Shown: piece after piece, positions 7,413 to 16,122 of the stretch
Layout: each line of letters begins with the position of its first letter
Position numbering within the stretch: the stretch's first letter is position 1
Assembly (NCBI GenBank): GCA_002311655.1
Contig: DBYZ01000002.1
Coordinates: forward strand, 34,172 to 79,356
DNA from: Bacteroidales bacterium UBA1173
Lineage (GTDB): Bacteria; Bacteroidota; Bacteroidia; Bacteroidales; F082
Direction of reading: 5' to 3'
DNA: 45,185 nucleotides
Made by a program: the position numbers and the translations under genes
The notes under the pieces: model-generated
What the model saw: the letters and a program-made list of their open reading frames with translations, nothing else
Told to the model about the DNA's origin: nothing
Databases searched by the model: none

Positions 7413-8303
7413 ATGAATAAGATTCGTCCGTACGTTCTCCCGATAGCCATAGTGCTCGGGCTTTTGTTCCATACATGGTGCGGCCAGTTGAAGGTGATTG
7501 TGCCGTATCTGATTTTCAGCATCTTACTGCTGAATTTCGCTGCCGTCGACGTGAAAAAACTGCGTTTCTCGAAGATGGCTGTATGGCTGATGCTCTATCA
7601 GATTGTGGTGAGCATTGGGATGTATTATCTGCTGACGGCGTTGAATGTCAATGAGTTGATAGCGCAAGGCATACTCGTTGGCGTTCTCTGTCCGGTGGCG
7701 GCGTCGGTGGTGGTGATATCGTGTCTTCTTGGCGCGAACCGCGAGACGGTGACGAGCTACACCATCATCGGAAACCTCATGGTGGCGGTGTTAGCTCCGA
7801 TATATTTCTCGTTCATCGGGAACCATCAGGAGATACCGTTTTGGACATCTTTCTTCATGATTATCAAGAAAATAGGCGTTGTGATAGCGCTACCGTTCTT
7901 TGTGGCATTGATAGGACAGAAATTTCTGCCAAAGGTCAACGATTTCCTTTGCAAAATCAAAGGATTGTCGTTTTACCTGTGGGCGATTGCATTGTTTATA
8001 ACCCTTGGCCAGACTATAGATTTCATGTTTTTGGAAGGAAAGGAGAACATCACGCCGATAATATGGCTGGGAATCGCATCGGTGATATTCTGCGCGATAC
8101 AGTTCGGATTGGGCAAGTTCATCGGATATAAATATGGCGACATCATCGCGGGCGGACAGCTGCTCGGACAGAAGAATTCAGCGATGGGAATATGGATGGC
8201 GAATACATATCTTAACCCGCTGGCTGCGATTTTTCCGGCACTGTACTCGATTTGGCAGAATCTGTTTAATAGCATACAACTTTGGATACATGATAAAAAA
8301 TAA
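7413..8303 (+). CDS. BASS/SBF-family membrane transporter
   Basis: A 296-residue, highly hydrophobic protein with about nine or ten membrane segments from residue 5 to the end. The segment LLGQKNSAMGIWMANTYL near residue 250 and GVLCPVAASVVVISCLLGANRE near 95 resemble the bile acid:sodium symporter (SBF-like) fold. Substrates in this family are organic anions; the substrate here is unknown. The ATG at 7413 was chosen over an in-frame TTG at 7410. It starts four bases after kamD, in the place where kamE is usually found, so co-expression with lysine fermentation is likely. Uptake or export of an organic acid intermediate is a guess. Confidence 0.78.
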   Translation: MNKIRPYVLPIAIVLGLLFHTWCGQLKVIVPYLIFSILLLNFAAVDVKKLRFSKMAVWLMLYQIVVSIGMYYLLTALNVNELIAQGILVGVLCPVAASVVVISCLLGANRETVTSYTIIGNLMVAVLAPIYFSFIGNHQEIPFWTSFFMIIKKIGVVIALPFFVALIGQKFLPKVNDFLCKIKGLSFYLWAIALFITLGQTIDFMFLEGKENITPIIWLGIASVIFCAIQFGLGKFIGYKYGDIIAGGQLLGQKNSAMGIWMANTYLNPLAAIFPALYSIWQNLFNSIQLWIHDKK

Positions 8304-8320
8304 CAGATAAAAGATAAAAG

Positions 8321-10453
8321 ATGAAAACATTAAAAACCGCATTATTGATCATGGGAGGCATGGTAATGTTATCCGCATGTGATACTCGCTACAAAATAAA
8401 GGAGTATCCTAAGGCCGAACGCGACGAGACCGTCGTGGATGATTATTTTGGAACAAAAGTCGCCGACCCATATCGTTGGCTTGAGAACGACACTTCTGCA
8501 GAGACCAACGCTTGGGTGGAGGCGGAGAGAGCGCTCACAAATGAGTATCTCAGCCATATACCGCTCAGAGCTAAATTGAAAGATCGCTTGACGCAAATCG
8601 CTGATTATGAGAAGTATGGCGTCCCATCGAAGCGTTTTGGCAAGTATTTCTACAGCAAGAATGACGGTTTGCAGAACCAGAGCGTATATTACATGCAGGA
8701 TGCCAACGGCGGTGATCCGGAGGTGCTTCTAGACCCGAACAAACTTTCTGATGACGGCACGGTTTCACTCGGTGGCATGAGCCTCTCGCATGATGGAAAA
8801 TATCTCGCTTACACTATACAGCGCAGCGGTTCAGACTGGGTCGAGATTTATGTGAAAGACGTGGCGACGAAGGAACTGCTTCCAGATCATATCGAATGGG
8901 CCAAGTTTACTGGCGCAGATTGGTATAAAGACGGATTTTTCTATGCCGCTTACGACAAACCGGTGGCAGGCAAGGAGTTTTCGAATGTCAACGAAAACCA
9001 TAAGATTTACTATCATAAGCTCGGCGACCCACAGGAAAAAGACCAGCTTTTCTATGAAAACCCAAGTCAGCCGCGCTATTTCCACGGTGTGGCTACCGAC
9101 GAGAATGAACGTTATATGTTCCTCTTCGAAAGTGGACAGGGAGCAGGCTCCACACTTTGGATTCGTGACATGGAAGACCCTAAAGGCGAGTTTGTGCAGA
9201 TCGCATTCGACATGGATTACAACTATTCGCCAATCGACATCATCGATGGAAAGATGTATATCATGACGAACTACGGCGCTCCGAGAGGCATGGTTTGTGT
9301 GGTGAATGTTGAAGATGTTAACAAGGCTTCGATTGAAAACTGGGAGGTTCTTATTCCTGAAAGTGAAAATGTGATGGTAGGCGCGCAGATGGGTGCTGGC
9401 AAGCTCATCGTCACATACGACAAAGACGCTGCAAATCACGCATATGTGTATAATTTAGACGGCACTTTGAAGCATGAGATTCAGTTCCCGACATTCGGCT
9501 CGACAGGCATTGTTAGTCGCTACGAAGAGTCTGAGATTTTCTATGCTTTCACCTCGTTCACATTCCCGACGACGATTTATAAATATGATATCGAGTCGAA
9601 CACATCGGAGGTGTTCCGTGCACCTAAGGTCGATTTCAATCCTGAGGATTACACAACCGAGCAGATTTTCTTTACCAGCAAGGACGGCACAAGAGTTCCG
9701 ATGTTCCTTACTTACAAGAAAGATTTGAAGAAAGACGGCAAGAATCCTACATTGCTTTATGGCTACGGCGGCTTCAACATCACTTTGAATCCAGGATTCT
9801 CGGTGATGCGCATCCCATTCCTCGAGATGGGCGGTGTTTACGCTATGGCTAACCTCCGTGGCGGCAACGAATACGGTGAGGAATGGCATCTTGCAGGCAC
9901 TAAGTTACAGAAACAGAACGTGTTCGACGATTTTATCTCTGCAGCTGAATACCTTATTGATAATAAGTACACTTCACCGGATTATCTCGCAGTTAACGGT
10001 GGCTCAAACGGCGGTTTGTTAGTCGGCGCAGTCGTCAACCAGCGTCCTGAGTTGTTCCGCGTGGCGGTTCCTCAGGTCGGTGTGATGGACATGCTTCGTT
10101 ATCATTTGTTCACCATCGGCTGGAACTGGGCAAGCGATTACGGCACAAGCGAAGACAGCGAGGAGATGTTCAAGGCGTTGTACGCGTATTCACCGCTTCA
10201 CACAATAAAGAGCGGTTCGGATGTACATTATCCAGCCATCATGGTGACTACAGCTGACCACGATGACCGTGTCGTTCCGGCACATTCGTTCAAATATGCC
10301 GCTGAGTTGCAACATGCACAGACAGGCGACGAGCCTAAGATTATCCGCATTGACAGCAAAGCCGGTCACGGAGGAGGCAAGCCGATGGCGAAAGTCATTG
10401 AGGAACAGGCTGATATCTATGCCTTCATACTTTACAACATGGAAATTGAATAA
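8321..10453 (+). CDS. Prolyl oligopeptidase family lipoprotein (S9A)
   Basis: A 710-residue serine peptidase that cleaves after proline in short peptides. The N-terminus is a lipoprotein signal with lipobox LSAC (Cys20), so the protein is probably periplasmic or outer-membrane attached. The beta-propeller domain follows from the DPYRWLEN motif (about residues 51-58) to about 440. The catalytic domain has Ser562 in GGSNGG, Asp648/649 in ADHDDRV and His683 in AGHGGGK, so the triad is complete. Length matches the family. The gene begins 17 bases after the transporter, with an A-rich leader containing a short GATAAAA repeat. It may supply amino acids, including lysine, from peptides. Confidence 0.94.
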   Translation: MKTLKTALLIMGGMVMLSACDTRYKIKEYPKAERDETVVDDYFGTKVADPYRWLENDTSAETNAWVEAERALTNEYLSHIPLRAKLKDRLTQIADYEKYGVPSKRFGKYFYSKNDGLQNQSVYYMQDANGGDPEVLLDPNKLSDDGTVSLGGMSLSHDGKYLAYTIQRSGSDWVEIYVKDVATKELLPDHIEWAKFTGADWYKDGFFYAAYDKPVAGKEFSNVNENHKIYYHKLGDPQEKDQLFYENPSQPRYFHGVATDENERYMFLFESGQGAGSTLWIRDMEDPKGEFVQIAFDMDYNYSPIDIIDGKMYIMTNYGAPRGMVCVVNVEDVNKASIENWEVLIPESENVMVGAQMGAGKLIVTYDKDAANHAYVYNLDGTLKHEIQFPTFGSTGIVSRYEESEIFYAFTSFTFPTTIYKYDIESNTSEVFRAPKVDFNPEDYTTEQIFFTSKDGTRVPMFLTYKKDLKKDGKNPTLLYGYGGFNITLNPGFSVMRIPFLEMGGVYAMANLRGGNEYGEEWHLAGTKLQKQNVFDDFISAAEYLIDNKYTSPDYLAVNGGSNGGLLVGAVVNQRPELFRVAVPQVGVMDMLRYHLFTIGWNWASDYGTSEDSEEMFKALYAYSPLHTIKSGSDVHYPAIMVTTADHDDRVVPAHSFKYAAELQHAQTGDEPKIIRIDSKAGHGGGKPMAKVIEEQADIYAFILYNMEIE

Positions 10454-10478
10454 ATTTTTTAACTAATAACATATAACG

Positions 10479-11495
10479 ATGAGATTCAAACATTTATTTT
10501 TAGTTTCACTATCATTATTATTAATAGGATGTGGAGAAAAAGATGACAAGACACAGACGTACGATCCGGTTATTCCGGTTAAGATTTCTGCTGTGGAATT
10601 CACTGACGGTACAAACTTCCGCAATTATGTGGGCTCGCTCAAGAGCGAGGTGAAGATGTCTTTGTCATTCCCTTTGGGCGGTAATATTACAGACATCTAC
10701 GTCCGCAACGGACAGAGAGTCTCTCAAGGTGCTATCATCGCCAAAGTTGATGAGACAACGTCAAAGAGTTTGCATGATGCGGCATTGGCGACACTCAATC
10801 AAGCCGAAGATGGTTATGAGCGTCTGAAAGCAGTGCATGAGGAAGGTGGTATCAGCGACGTTCGTTGGGTACAGATGGAGACCGATCTCTCAAAAGCCCG
10901 TCAGGCAGAGATTTCGACACGCAAACACCTAGACGATTGTACTCTTTACGCTCCACAGGATGGTATGGTCAGCATGAGTGATCGCGTCATTGGTGAGTTT
11001 ATGCGTCCATCAGAGACATTCTGTAACATTATCGATATGGACAAACTCATTGTTGAGTTTTCAGTTCCTGAAAAGGAAGTGGGAAATGTTAATATTGGTG
11101 ACAAGGCTATAGCACAGATTCACGCTCTGGGTGATATCGAACGTGAAATAAAGATCACCGACAAGGCCATAGTATCCAATCCTTTTGGTCACACTTACAC
11201 TATTAAGGCTAAGATCGACCTCGCAGGATTAGATCCGCTGCCAGGCATGGTGGTGAAAATCCGTCTCAACAGCACAGCAGCGTCAGGCATCATAGTGCCG
11301 GCTTCATGCGTGCAGACAGTATCTAACGGTCTTGCAGTGTGGGTGTTGAAGAATGGCAGATCATACCGTCGTATCATTGAAGTCAGCGACTTTGTGAAAA
11401 ACGGCGTGCTGGTAAGCAAAGGCCTCGAACATGGCGACACCATCGTCACGGTGGGCTACCAGAAACTGTTCAACGGAGCTAAAGTATCTTTTTAA
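10479..11495 (+). CDS. RND efflux periplasmic adaptor (HlyD/AcrA type)
   Basis: A 338-residue membrane fusion protein. The lipobox LLIGC (Cys18) indicates a lipoprotein anchored in the inner membrane. A biotinyl-lipoyl-like half (FPLGGNITDIYVRNGQRVSQGAIIAK region, about residues 65-92) is followed by a short helical hairpin and the matching half (CTLYAPQDGMVS near 150). The C-terminal beta-barrel region ends near PGMVVKIRL. It links the inner-membrane pump (next gene, 21 bases on) with the outer-membrane channel. The cargo is unknown. It may be co-transcribed with the peptidase upstream because no clear -7 box lies in the 25-base gap. Confidence 0.93.
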   Translation: MRFKHLFLVSLSLLLIGCGEKDDKTQTYDPVIPVKISAVEFTDGTNFRNYVGSLKSEVKMSLSFPLGGNITDIYVRNGQRVSQGAIIAKVDETTSKSLHDAALATLNQAEDGYERLKAVHEEGGISDVRWVQMETDLSKARQAEISTRKHLDDCTLYAPQDGMVSMSDRVIGEFMRPSETFCNIIDMDKLIVEFSVPEKEVGNVNIGDKAIAQIHALGDIEREIKITDKAIVSNPFGHTYTIKAKIDLAGLDPLPGMVVKIRLNSTAASGIIVPASCVQTVSNGLAVWVLKNGRSYRRIIEVSDFVKNGVLVSKGLEHGDTIVTVGYQKLFNGAKVSF

Positions 11496-11516
11496 TAACC
11501 AAGAAATTTTAAGATA

Positions 11517-14500
11517 ATGGCTCAGAAAAGAAATATTATCGAAGCTGCTATGAAGAACAACGGTCTTGTGTTCTTCTTTATGGCAATTATCGTCATTTTC
11601 GGCTTTTTCTCGCTTCCTCGTTTGAAGAAGAATGAGTTTCCGGATGTGACGATACGTACCGGTGTGGTGGCTGTCGTGTATCCTGGCGCAACTGCCGACG
11701 AGATAGAGCAGAGGGTGGCAGGTGCTACCGAACAGTATCTGTTCACGTTCAGTGATGTGGACAAAAACAAGACATATTCATATTCTAAAGACGGAATGCT
11801 CATTATCATTGTCAACTTGGTTAATGATGTCAAAGATGCCAAGATGACATGGTCACGAATCCGTCAGGGATTGATTTTGTTCAGAATGACAGACTTGCCG
11901 AAAGGTGTGATGGCGACAGCGGTCATCGATGACTTTGGTAATGCCTCGTCGTTGCTTCTTGCCATCGAGAGCGACCAGCGTTCATCGCGTGAGCTGCGTG
12001 AGTTTGCCGACAAGCTTTCTGAGAAACTGCGTACCATCAAGACGATGGGTAACATCAAGATTGTGGGTGAGCAGAAGGAAGAGATTGCTGTTTTTATGGA
12101 TCCGGCGCGCATTACACAATATGCCATATCACCAGCAATAGTTACTGCTGAACTCGCCGCTCACAGTTTGCGCACTATCTCTGGAAAAATTGAGAATGCC
12201 GACGGTCAGGCCTTGATTCACGTTGAAGTGCCTGTCGATGACTTGTATACATTGAATGAGTTGGTTGTGTTTGCTGATCCTGTGACTGGACAGACGGTGA
12301 AGCTGCGTGACGTGGCACGTATCGAACGCCGTTATAAGGAATCATCACAGTATATCCAATATTCCGACAGCTTGGTCAATAACAACCGCTGCCTGATGTT
12401 CTCAATGGAGATGCGTCCAGGCTACAACGTCGTTGCATTCGGCGAGGAGGTGAACGAGAAAATCGACGCTTTCCTTGCGACGGCGCCACCTGACATTAAG
12501 GTGCACCGTATCACCGACCAGCCTGTAGTGGTTAACAAGTCTGTGATGTCGTTCTTGAAAGACCTCATCGAAGCTGTCATCATCGTTATCATAGTGATGC
12601 TTATGCTGTTCCCGTTGAGAACTGCTTTGGTGTCATCGACATCTGTGCCGGTATGTATCGCGGCAGCTTGGGCAATCATGTTCCTCCTCGGAATTGAGCT
12701 TAATACTGTTACTTTAGCGGCTCTCATCGTTGTTTTGGGTATGATCGTGGATGACTCGGTGGTTGTGATCGACGGCTATTCCGACATGTTGGCGGAGGGA
12801 CACTCGCGCTGGTATTCGGCGGCGGTCTCAACCAAGAACCTCATGACATCAATGCTCATCGCGACATTGTCAATCTCGTGTATGTTCTTCCCGATGTTGG
12901 CAATCATGAAAGGCACAAATATGGGCGATTTCGTTAAGTTGTTCCCGTGGGCTATCTTCATCACGTTGGCGTGCAGTTTCCTGTATGCAATCTGGGTGAT
13001 TCCGTTCATGTCGGCAAGTATGATTGCTCCGCAGAATCCTAACAAACGCTCGAAGTTCGAGAAGATTCAGGCTAAGTTCTTCGATGCCCTCCAAAACGGA
13101 TATAAGAAGCTTCTCAACCTGTGCTTCCGCCATAAATGGGGTACAATCTTCGTCGCTGCATTGTCGGTGGTGATCGGACTTTTCTTGGTTACGAAAGTCA
13201 ATATCCAGATGCTTCCTAAAGCTGAGCGTGACAGCTTCGCTGTGGAGATTCATCTTGCATACGGCAGTTCGATCAATGAGACAGCGGCTGTTGCCGACTC
13301 CTTGACGAAGATTCTGAAGGCCGATAAGCGTGTGAAGTCAGTGACGGCATTCCTCGGTATGGCATCGCCACGTTTCCACATGACTTACGCTCCAGAACCT
13401 ACGCCGACGAACGCCTACGCGCAGTTTATCGTGATAACAGAGTCGGAAAATGCTACGAAGGAGATGATGAATGAATATCCGAAGAAGTATGAGAACTACT
13501 TCCCGATAGCACAGATACGCTTCAAACAGATGGATTATCAGATTGTAAACGCGCCAGTGGAGTATTACATTAAAGGTGATGACTATGAGACACTTAGCGC
13601 TATCAGCGATTCAATCATGACATTCATGAGAAAAGACCCGAACCTGTTCTATGTCCACTCTGATTTTGACGAGTCGGAAGAATTCATTCAGGTAGTGCTT
13701 GATGCTGAAGAAGCCACACGTCTCGGCGTGACACAGTCTACGTTGTCGGTATATCTTGCAGGTTCTTTGACAGGAAGTAGCATCGTGTCGTTATGGGAAG
13801 GCAGCTATAACCTCCATACCACGGTATATACCGAAGGTGTTCATGAAATTGATTATGAAGGCCTTGGAGATATGTTGATTCCAACTGCAAAACCTGGTGA
13901 ATGGGTGCCACTGCGTCAGGTCGCAACTCTGACACCAATGTTCAAACATACCAACATGCCTCATCGTAACGGTATGAAATGTATCACTGTCGCTGCTGAC
14001 GTTGTACCTGGTGCCGGACAGCTTAATGAGTTCGGAAAGATTGACGAATACATTGATTATCATCTTAACATTCCGGACAATGTTATCATCGATAAAGGTG
14101 GTTCGATGGCGGTGACAAATGAGACAATGCCTTCGTTGCTGATGGCAATTCTCGCAGCCATCGTGGTGATGTTTGTGGTGCTTATTATCCACTATGCAAA
14201 GATCGGTATCTCAATACTTTCGCTCTCAGTGTCAGTGCTTTGCGTATTCGGTGCCACATTCGGACTGTGGATGTTCGGTCTCGACATGTCGGTGACAGCA
14301 ATGTTGGGTGTCATCTCACTTATCGGTATCATCGTGCGCAACGCCATTATCATGTACGACTATGCAGGTGAGCTGCGTGCTAAAGAACATGTGTCGGTTC
14401 ATCAGGCTGCTTACGAAGCAGGTCTGCGTCGTATGAGACCTATCTTCCTGACTTCAGCGACGACAGCTCTCGGCGTTATCCCAATGATTCTCGCAAAGAC

Positions 14501-14714
14501 ATTGCTTTGGGAGCCTATGGGCGTGGTGATATGCTTCGGCACAATCCTTACATTCCCGCTTGTCGTGACAGTGCTTCCTGTGGCTTATTGCCTCGCTTTC
14601 GACGCTGGCGAACGCGACAAGAAGTTCTTTAACAGAATCAACTTGAGATTCCTGAAGAGACTCGATAAACGCGATGAACGCAATGAGAAGAGAAATAAAG
14701 ACCTTAGTCGTTAG
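11517..14714 (+). CDS. RND efflux pump (AcrB/MexB-like permease)
   Basis: A 1065-residue inner-membrane proton-driven pump with the usual plan: one N-terminal helix, a large periplasmic loop (about 35-330), helices 2-6, a second loop (about 555-860) and helices 8-12. The helix-4 proton-relay pair Asp412-Asp413 is present in GMIVDDSVVVID. YPGATADEIEQ near residue 55 is a family landmark. The C-terminal tail is very basic (KRDERNEKRNKD). The stop codon is part of TTAGTCGTTAG (14704-14714), a copy of the repeat found before kamA. The substrate may be a drug, lipid or metabolite; nothing decides this. Confidence 0.95.
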   Translation: MAQKRNIIEAAMKNNGLVFFFMAIIVIFGFFSLPRLKKNEFPDVTIRTGVVAVVYPGATADEIEQRVAGATEQYLFTFSDVDKNKTYSYSKDGMLIIIVNLVNDVKDAKMTWSRIRQGLILFRMTDLPKGVMATAVIDDFGNASSLLLAIESDQRSSRELREFADKLSEKLRTIKTMGNIKIVGEQKEEIAVFMDPARITQYAISPAIVTAELAAHSLRTISGKIENADGQALIHVEVPVDDLYTLNELVVFADPVTGQTVKLRDVARIERRYKESSQYIQYSDSLVNNNRCLMFSMEMRPGYNVVAFGEEVNEKIDAFLATAPPDIKVHRITDQPVVVNKSVMSFLKDLIEAVIIVIIVMLMLFPLRTALVSSTSVPVCIAAAWAIMFLLGIELNTVTLAALIVVLGMIVDDSVVVIDGYSDMLAEGHSRWYSAAVSTKNLMTSMLIATLSISCMFFPMLAIMKGTNMGDFVKLFPWAIFITLACSFLYAIWVIPFMSASMIAPQNPNKRSKFEKIQAKFFDALQNGYKKLLNLCFRHKWGTIFVAALSVVIGLFLVTKVNIQMLPKAERDSFAVEIHLAYGSSINETAAVADSLTKILKADKRVKSVTAFLGMASPRFHMTYAPEPTPTNAYAQFIVITESENATKEMMNEYPKKYENYFPIAQIRFKQMDYQIVNAPVEYYIKGDDYETLSAISDSIMTFMRKDPNLFYVHSDFDESEEFIQVVLDAEEATRLGVTQSTLSVYLAGSLTGSSIVSLWEGSYNLHTTVYTEGVHEIDYEGLGDMLIPTAKPGEWVPLRQVATLTPMFKHTNMPHRNGMKCITVAADVVPGAGQLNEFGKIDEYIDYHLNIPDNVIIDKGGSMAVTNETMPSLLMAILAAIVVMFVVLIIHYAKIGISILSLSVSVLCVFGATFGLWMFGLDMSVTAMLGVISLIGIIVRNAIIMYDYAGELRAKEHVSVHQAAYEAGLRRMRPIFLTSATTALGVIPMILAKTLLWEPMGVVICFGTILTFPLVVTVLPVAYCLAFDAGERDKKFFNRINLRFLKRLDKRDERNEKRNKDLSR
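14704..14714. repeat. Second copy of the TTAGTC-type repeat at the end of the RND gene
   Basis: TTAGTCGTTAG is identical to 96-106 and contains the TAG stop of the RND pump gene, so the repeat encodes the last residues and stop. This is a single short copy. Confidence 0.5.
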
Positions 14715-14730
14715 ACATTAACTTTTAGAT

Positions 14731-16068
14731 ATGAAAGATATGAAAAGATATATTTTGATAGTGTTTTTGGCGGTTTTGGCAATCGGAATGAATGCTCAAA
14801 ACGCCGATGTCCTTACTCTTGATTCATGTTTTGCTTTGGCGAAAGCTAATAACGCCCAGATCAGGACAAATCAAATCGAGATAGAGAAGGCGAAGGAAGT
14901 TAAGAAACAGGTCTATACCAAGTATTTTCCACAGGTCAGCGCAGGTTATTTGGCATATTATGCGGTTAATCCTATTATAAGATATGGTGTCAACGACATT
15001 CACGATGAATTGGGAGAGATCCTTAAAGCTATCATTGAACTGTTAAATGAAGACGGCGCTCATATCCCTACAGAGGTTGAGCTGATGCATGGAGGACAAT
15101 CAATCAGCGCTACGGCGATTCAGCCTATCTATGCTGGCGGACGAGTCAGAAACGGCAACAAACTTGCGAAACTTGGCATTGAAGCCGCTGAATTGAAGGG
15201 GCAGGTATCGGAACGCGATATGTTGGAAAACATCGAATCCACTTATTATCTTATCGTCGGCTTGAAATCGAAGGTTGGGACGTTGGAGACGGCGCTGAAC
15301 CTCATCGACTCGCTCGACCGTGTGGCTGACGTGGCTTTTAAAGCAGGTCTTGTCACCAAAAACGACAAGTTGAGAGTAGCCCTTGAACGTAACAAATTCC
15401 AAGCGATGCAACTGCAGCTTAACAATGGCATAGTTCTTGCATCACAGCTGCTGTGTCAAAAGATTGGTATTGAATATCCTGAAGAGGGGCTGAATCTTGA
15501 CGATGATATCAATCGTGCTGACGTCTTCACGGAAAATGAATGTTTTGAACGCCCTGAGATGAGACTTCTTCAGCTTCAGATCGATGCGGAGGTCTTTTAC
15601 AAGAGACTGTCGAGAGGCGAGGCTCTTCCGACTATTGGAGTAGGAGCGATGGTGACGTATGGCAACATTATTAAGAGCTACAAAGGCAACGCCATATTCT
15701 TTGCTAATGTGAGTGTGCCGATTACGAAGTGGTGGGAGACATCGCATAAGATCAAGGAGCATAACCTGAAGATTGAACAATACGAAATCATGCAGAGAGA
15801 CCTCACAGAAAAGATGTCGCTGCAGGAGAAACAGGCTTATAATCAGATGATAGAGGCGGAGGCGTTGATGCAATCCGACGAGGCTGCTCTCGACATGGCA
15901 CAGGAAAACTACCGTGTCGCAGAACTCAACTATCGCGCCGGTATCAACACCGTGACTGATGTCCTTGAGGCTAATGCATTGCTGTTGCAGGCACAGAACG
16001 CCATCACCGACCGCCATATCACATATGTGACGGCTCGTCGTAGGTATCACGATCTGACAGGAAAATAA
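14731..16068 (+). CDS. TolC-family outer membrane efflux channel
   Basis: A 445-residue protein with a signal peptide ending near GMNAQ (residue 22). Two repeated halves of long alternating helices and strands follow, as in TolC/OprM; landmarks are LDSCFALAKANNAQI near 29-43 and LNYRAGINTVTDVLEANALL near 405. It is the outer-membrane part of the tripartite pump encoded just upstream (16-base gap). An ATG three codons inside (14740, MKRYILIV) is an equally good start. A strong terminator follows at 16092-16122, so the efflux operon ends here. Confidence 0.93.
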   Translation: MKDMKRYILIVFLAVLAIGMNAQNADVLTLDSCFALAKANNAQIRTNQIEIEKAKEVKKQVYTKYFPQVSAGYLAYYAVNPIIRYGVNDIHDELGEILKAIIELLNEDGAHIPTEVELMHGGQSISATAIQPIYAGGRVRNGNKLAKLGIEAAELKGQVSERDMLENIESTYYLIVGLKSKVGTLETALNLIDSLDRVADVAFKAGLVTKNDKLRVALERNKFQAMQLQLNNGIVLASQLLCQKIGIEYPEEGLNLDDDINRADVFTENECFERPEMRLLQLQIDAEVFYKRLSRGEALPTIGVGAMVTYGNIIKSYKGNAIFFANVSVPITKWWETSHKIKEHNLKIEQYEIMQRDLTEKMSLQEKQAYNQMIEAEALMQSDEAALDMAQENYRVAELNYRAGINTVTDVLEANALLLQAQNAITDRHITYVTARRRYHDLTGK

Positions 16069-16091
16069 AGCAATTTGATTGTTTTGAAAAC

Positions 16092-16122
16092 AAAAAGCTG
16101 ACGATTACATCGTCAGCTTTTT
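16092..16122. terminator. Bidirectional intrinsic terminator between the efflux operon and the Na/Pi gene
   Basis: A 14-bp perfect stem (AAAAAGCTGACGAT paired with ATCGTCAGCTTTTT) encloses a 3-base loop; the T- and A-runs serve both strands. The right arm also encodes the last residues of the minus-strand Na/Pi cotransporter, whose stop is at 16105-16107. Confidence 0.9.
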
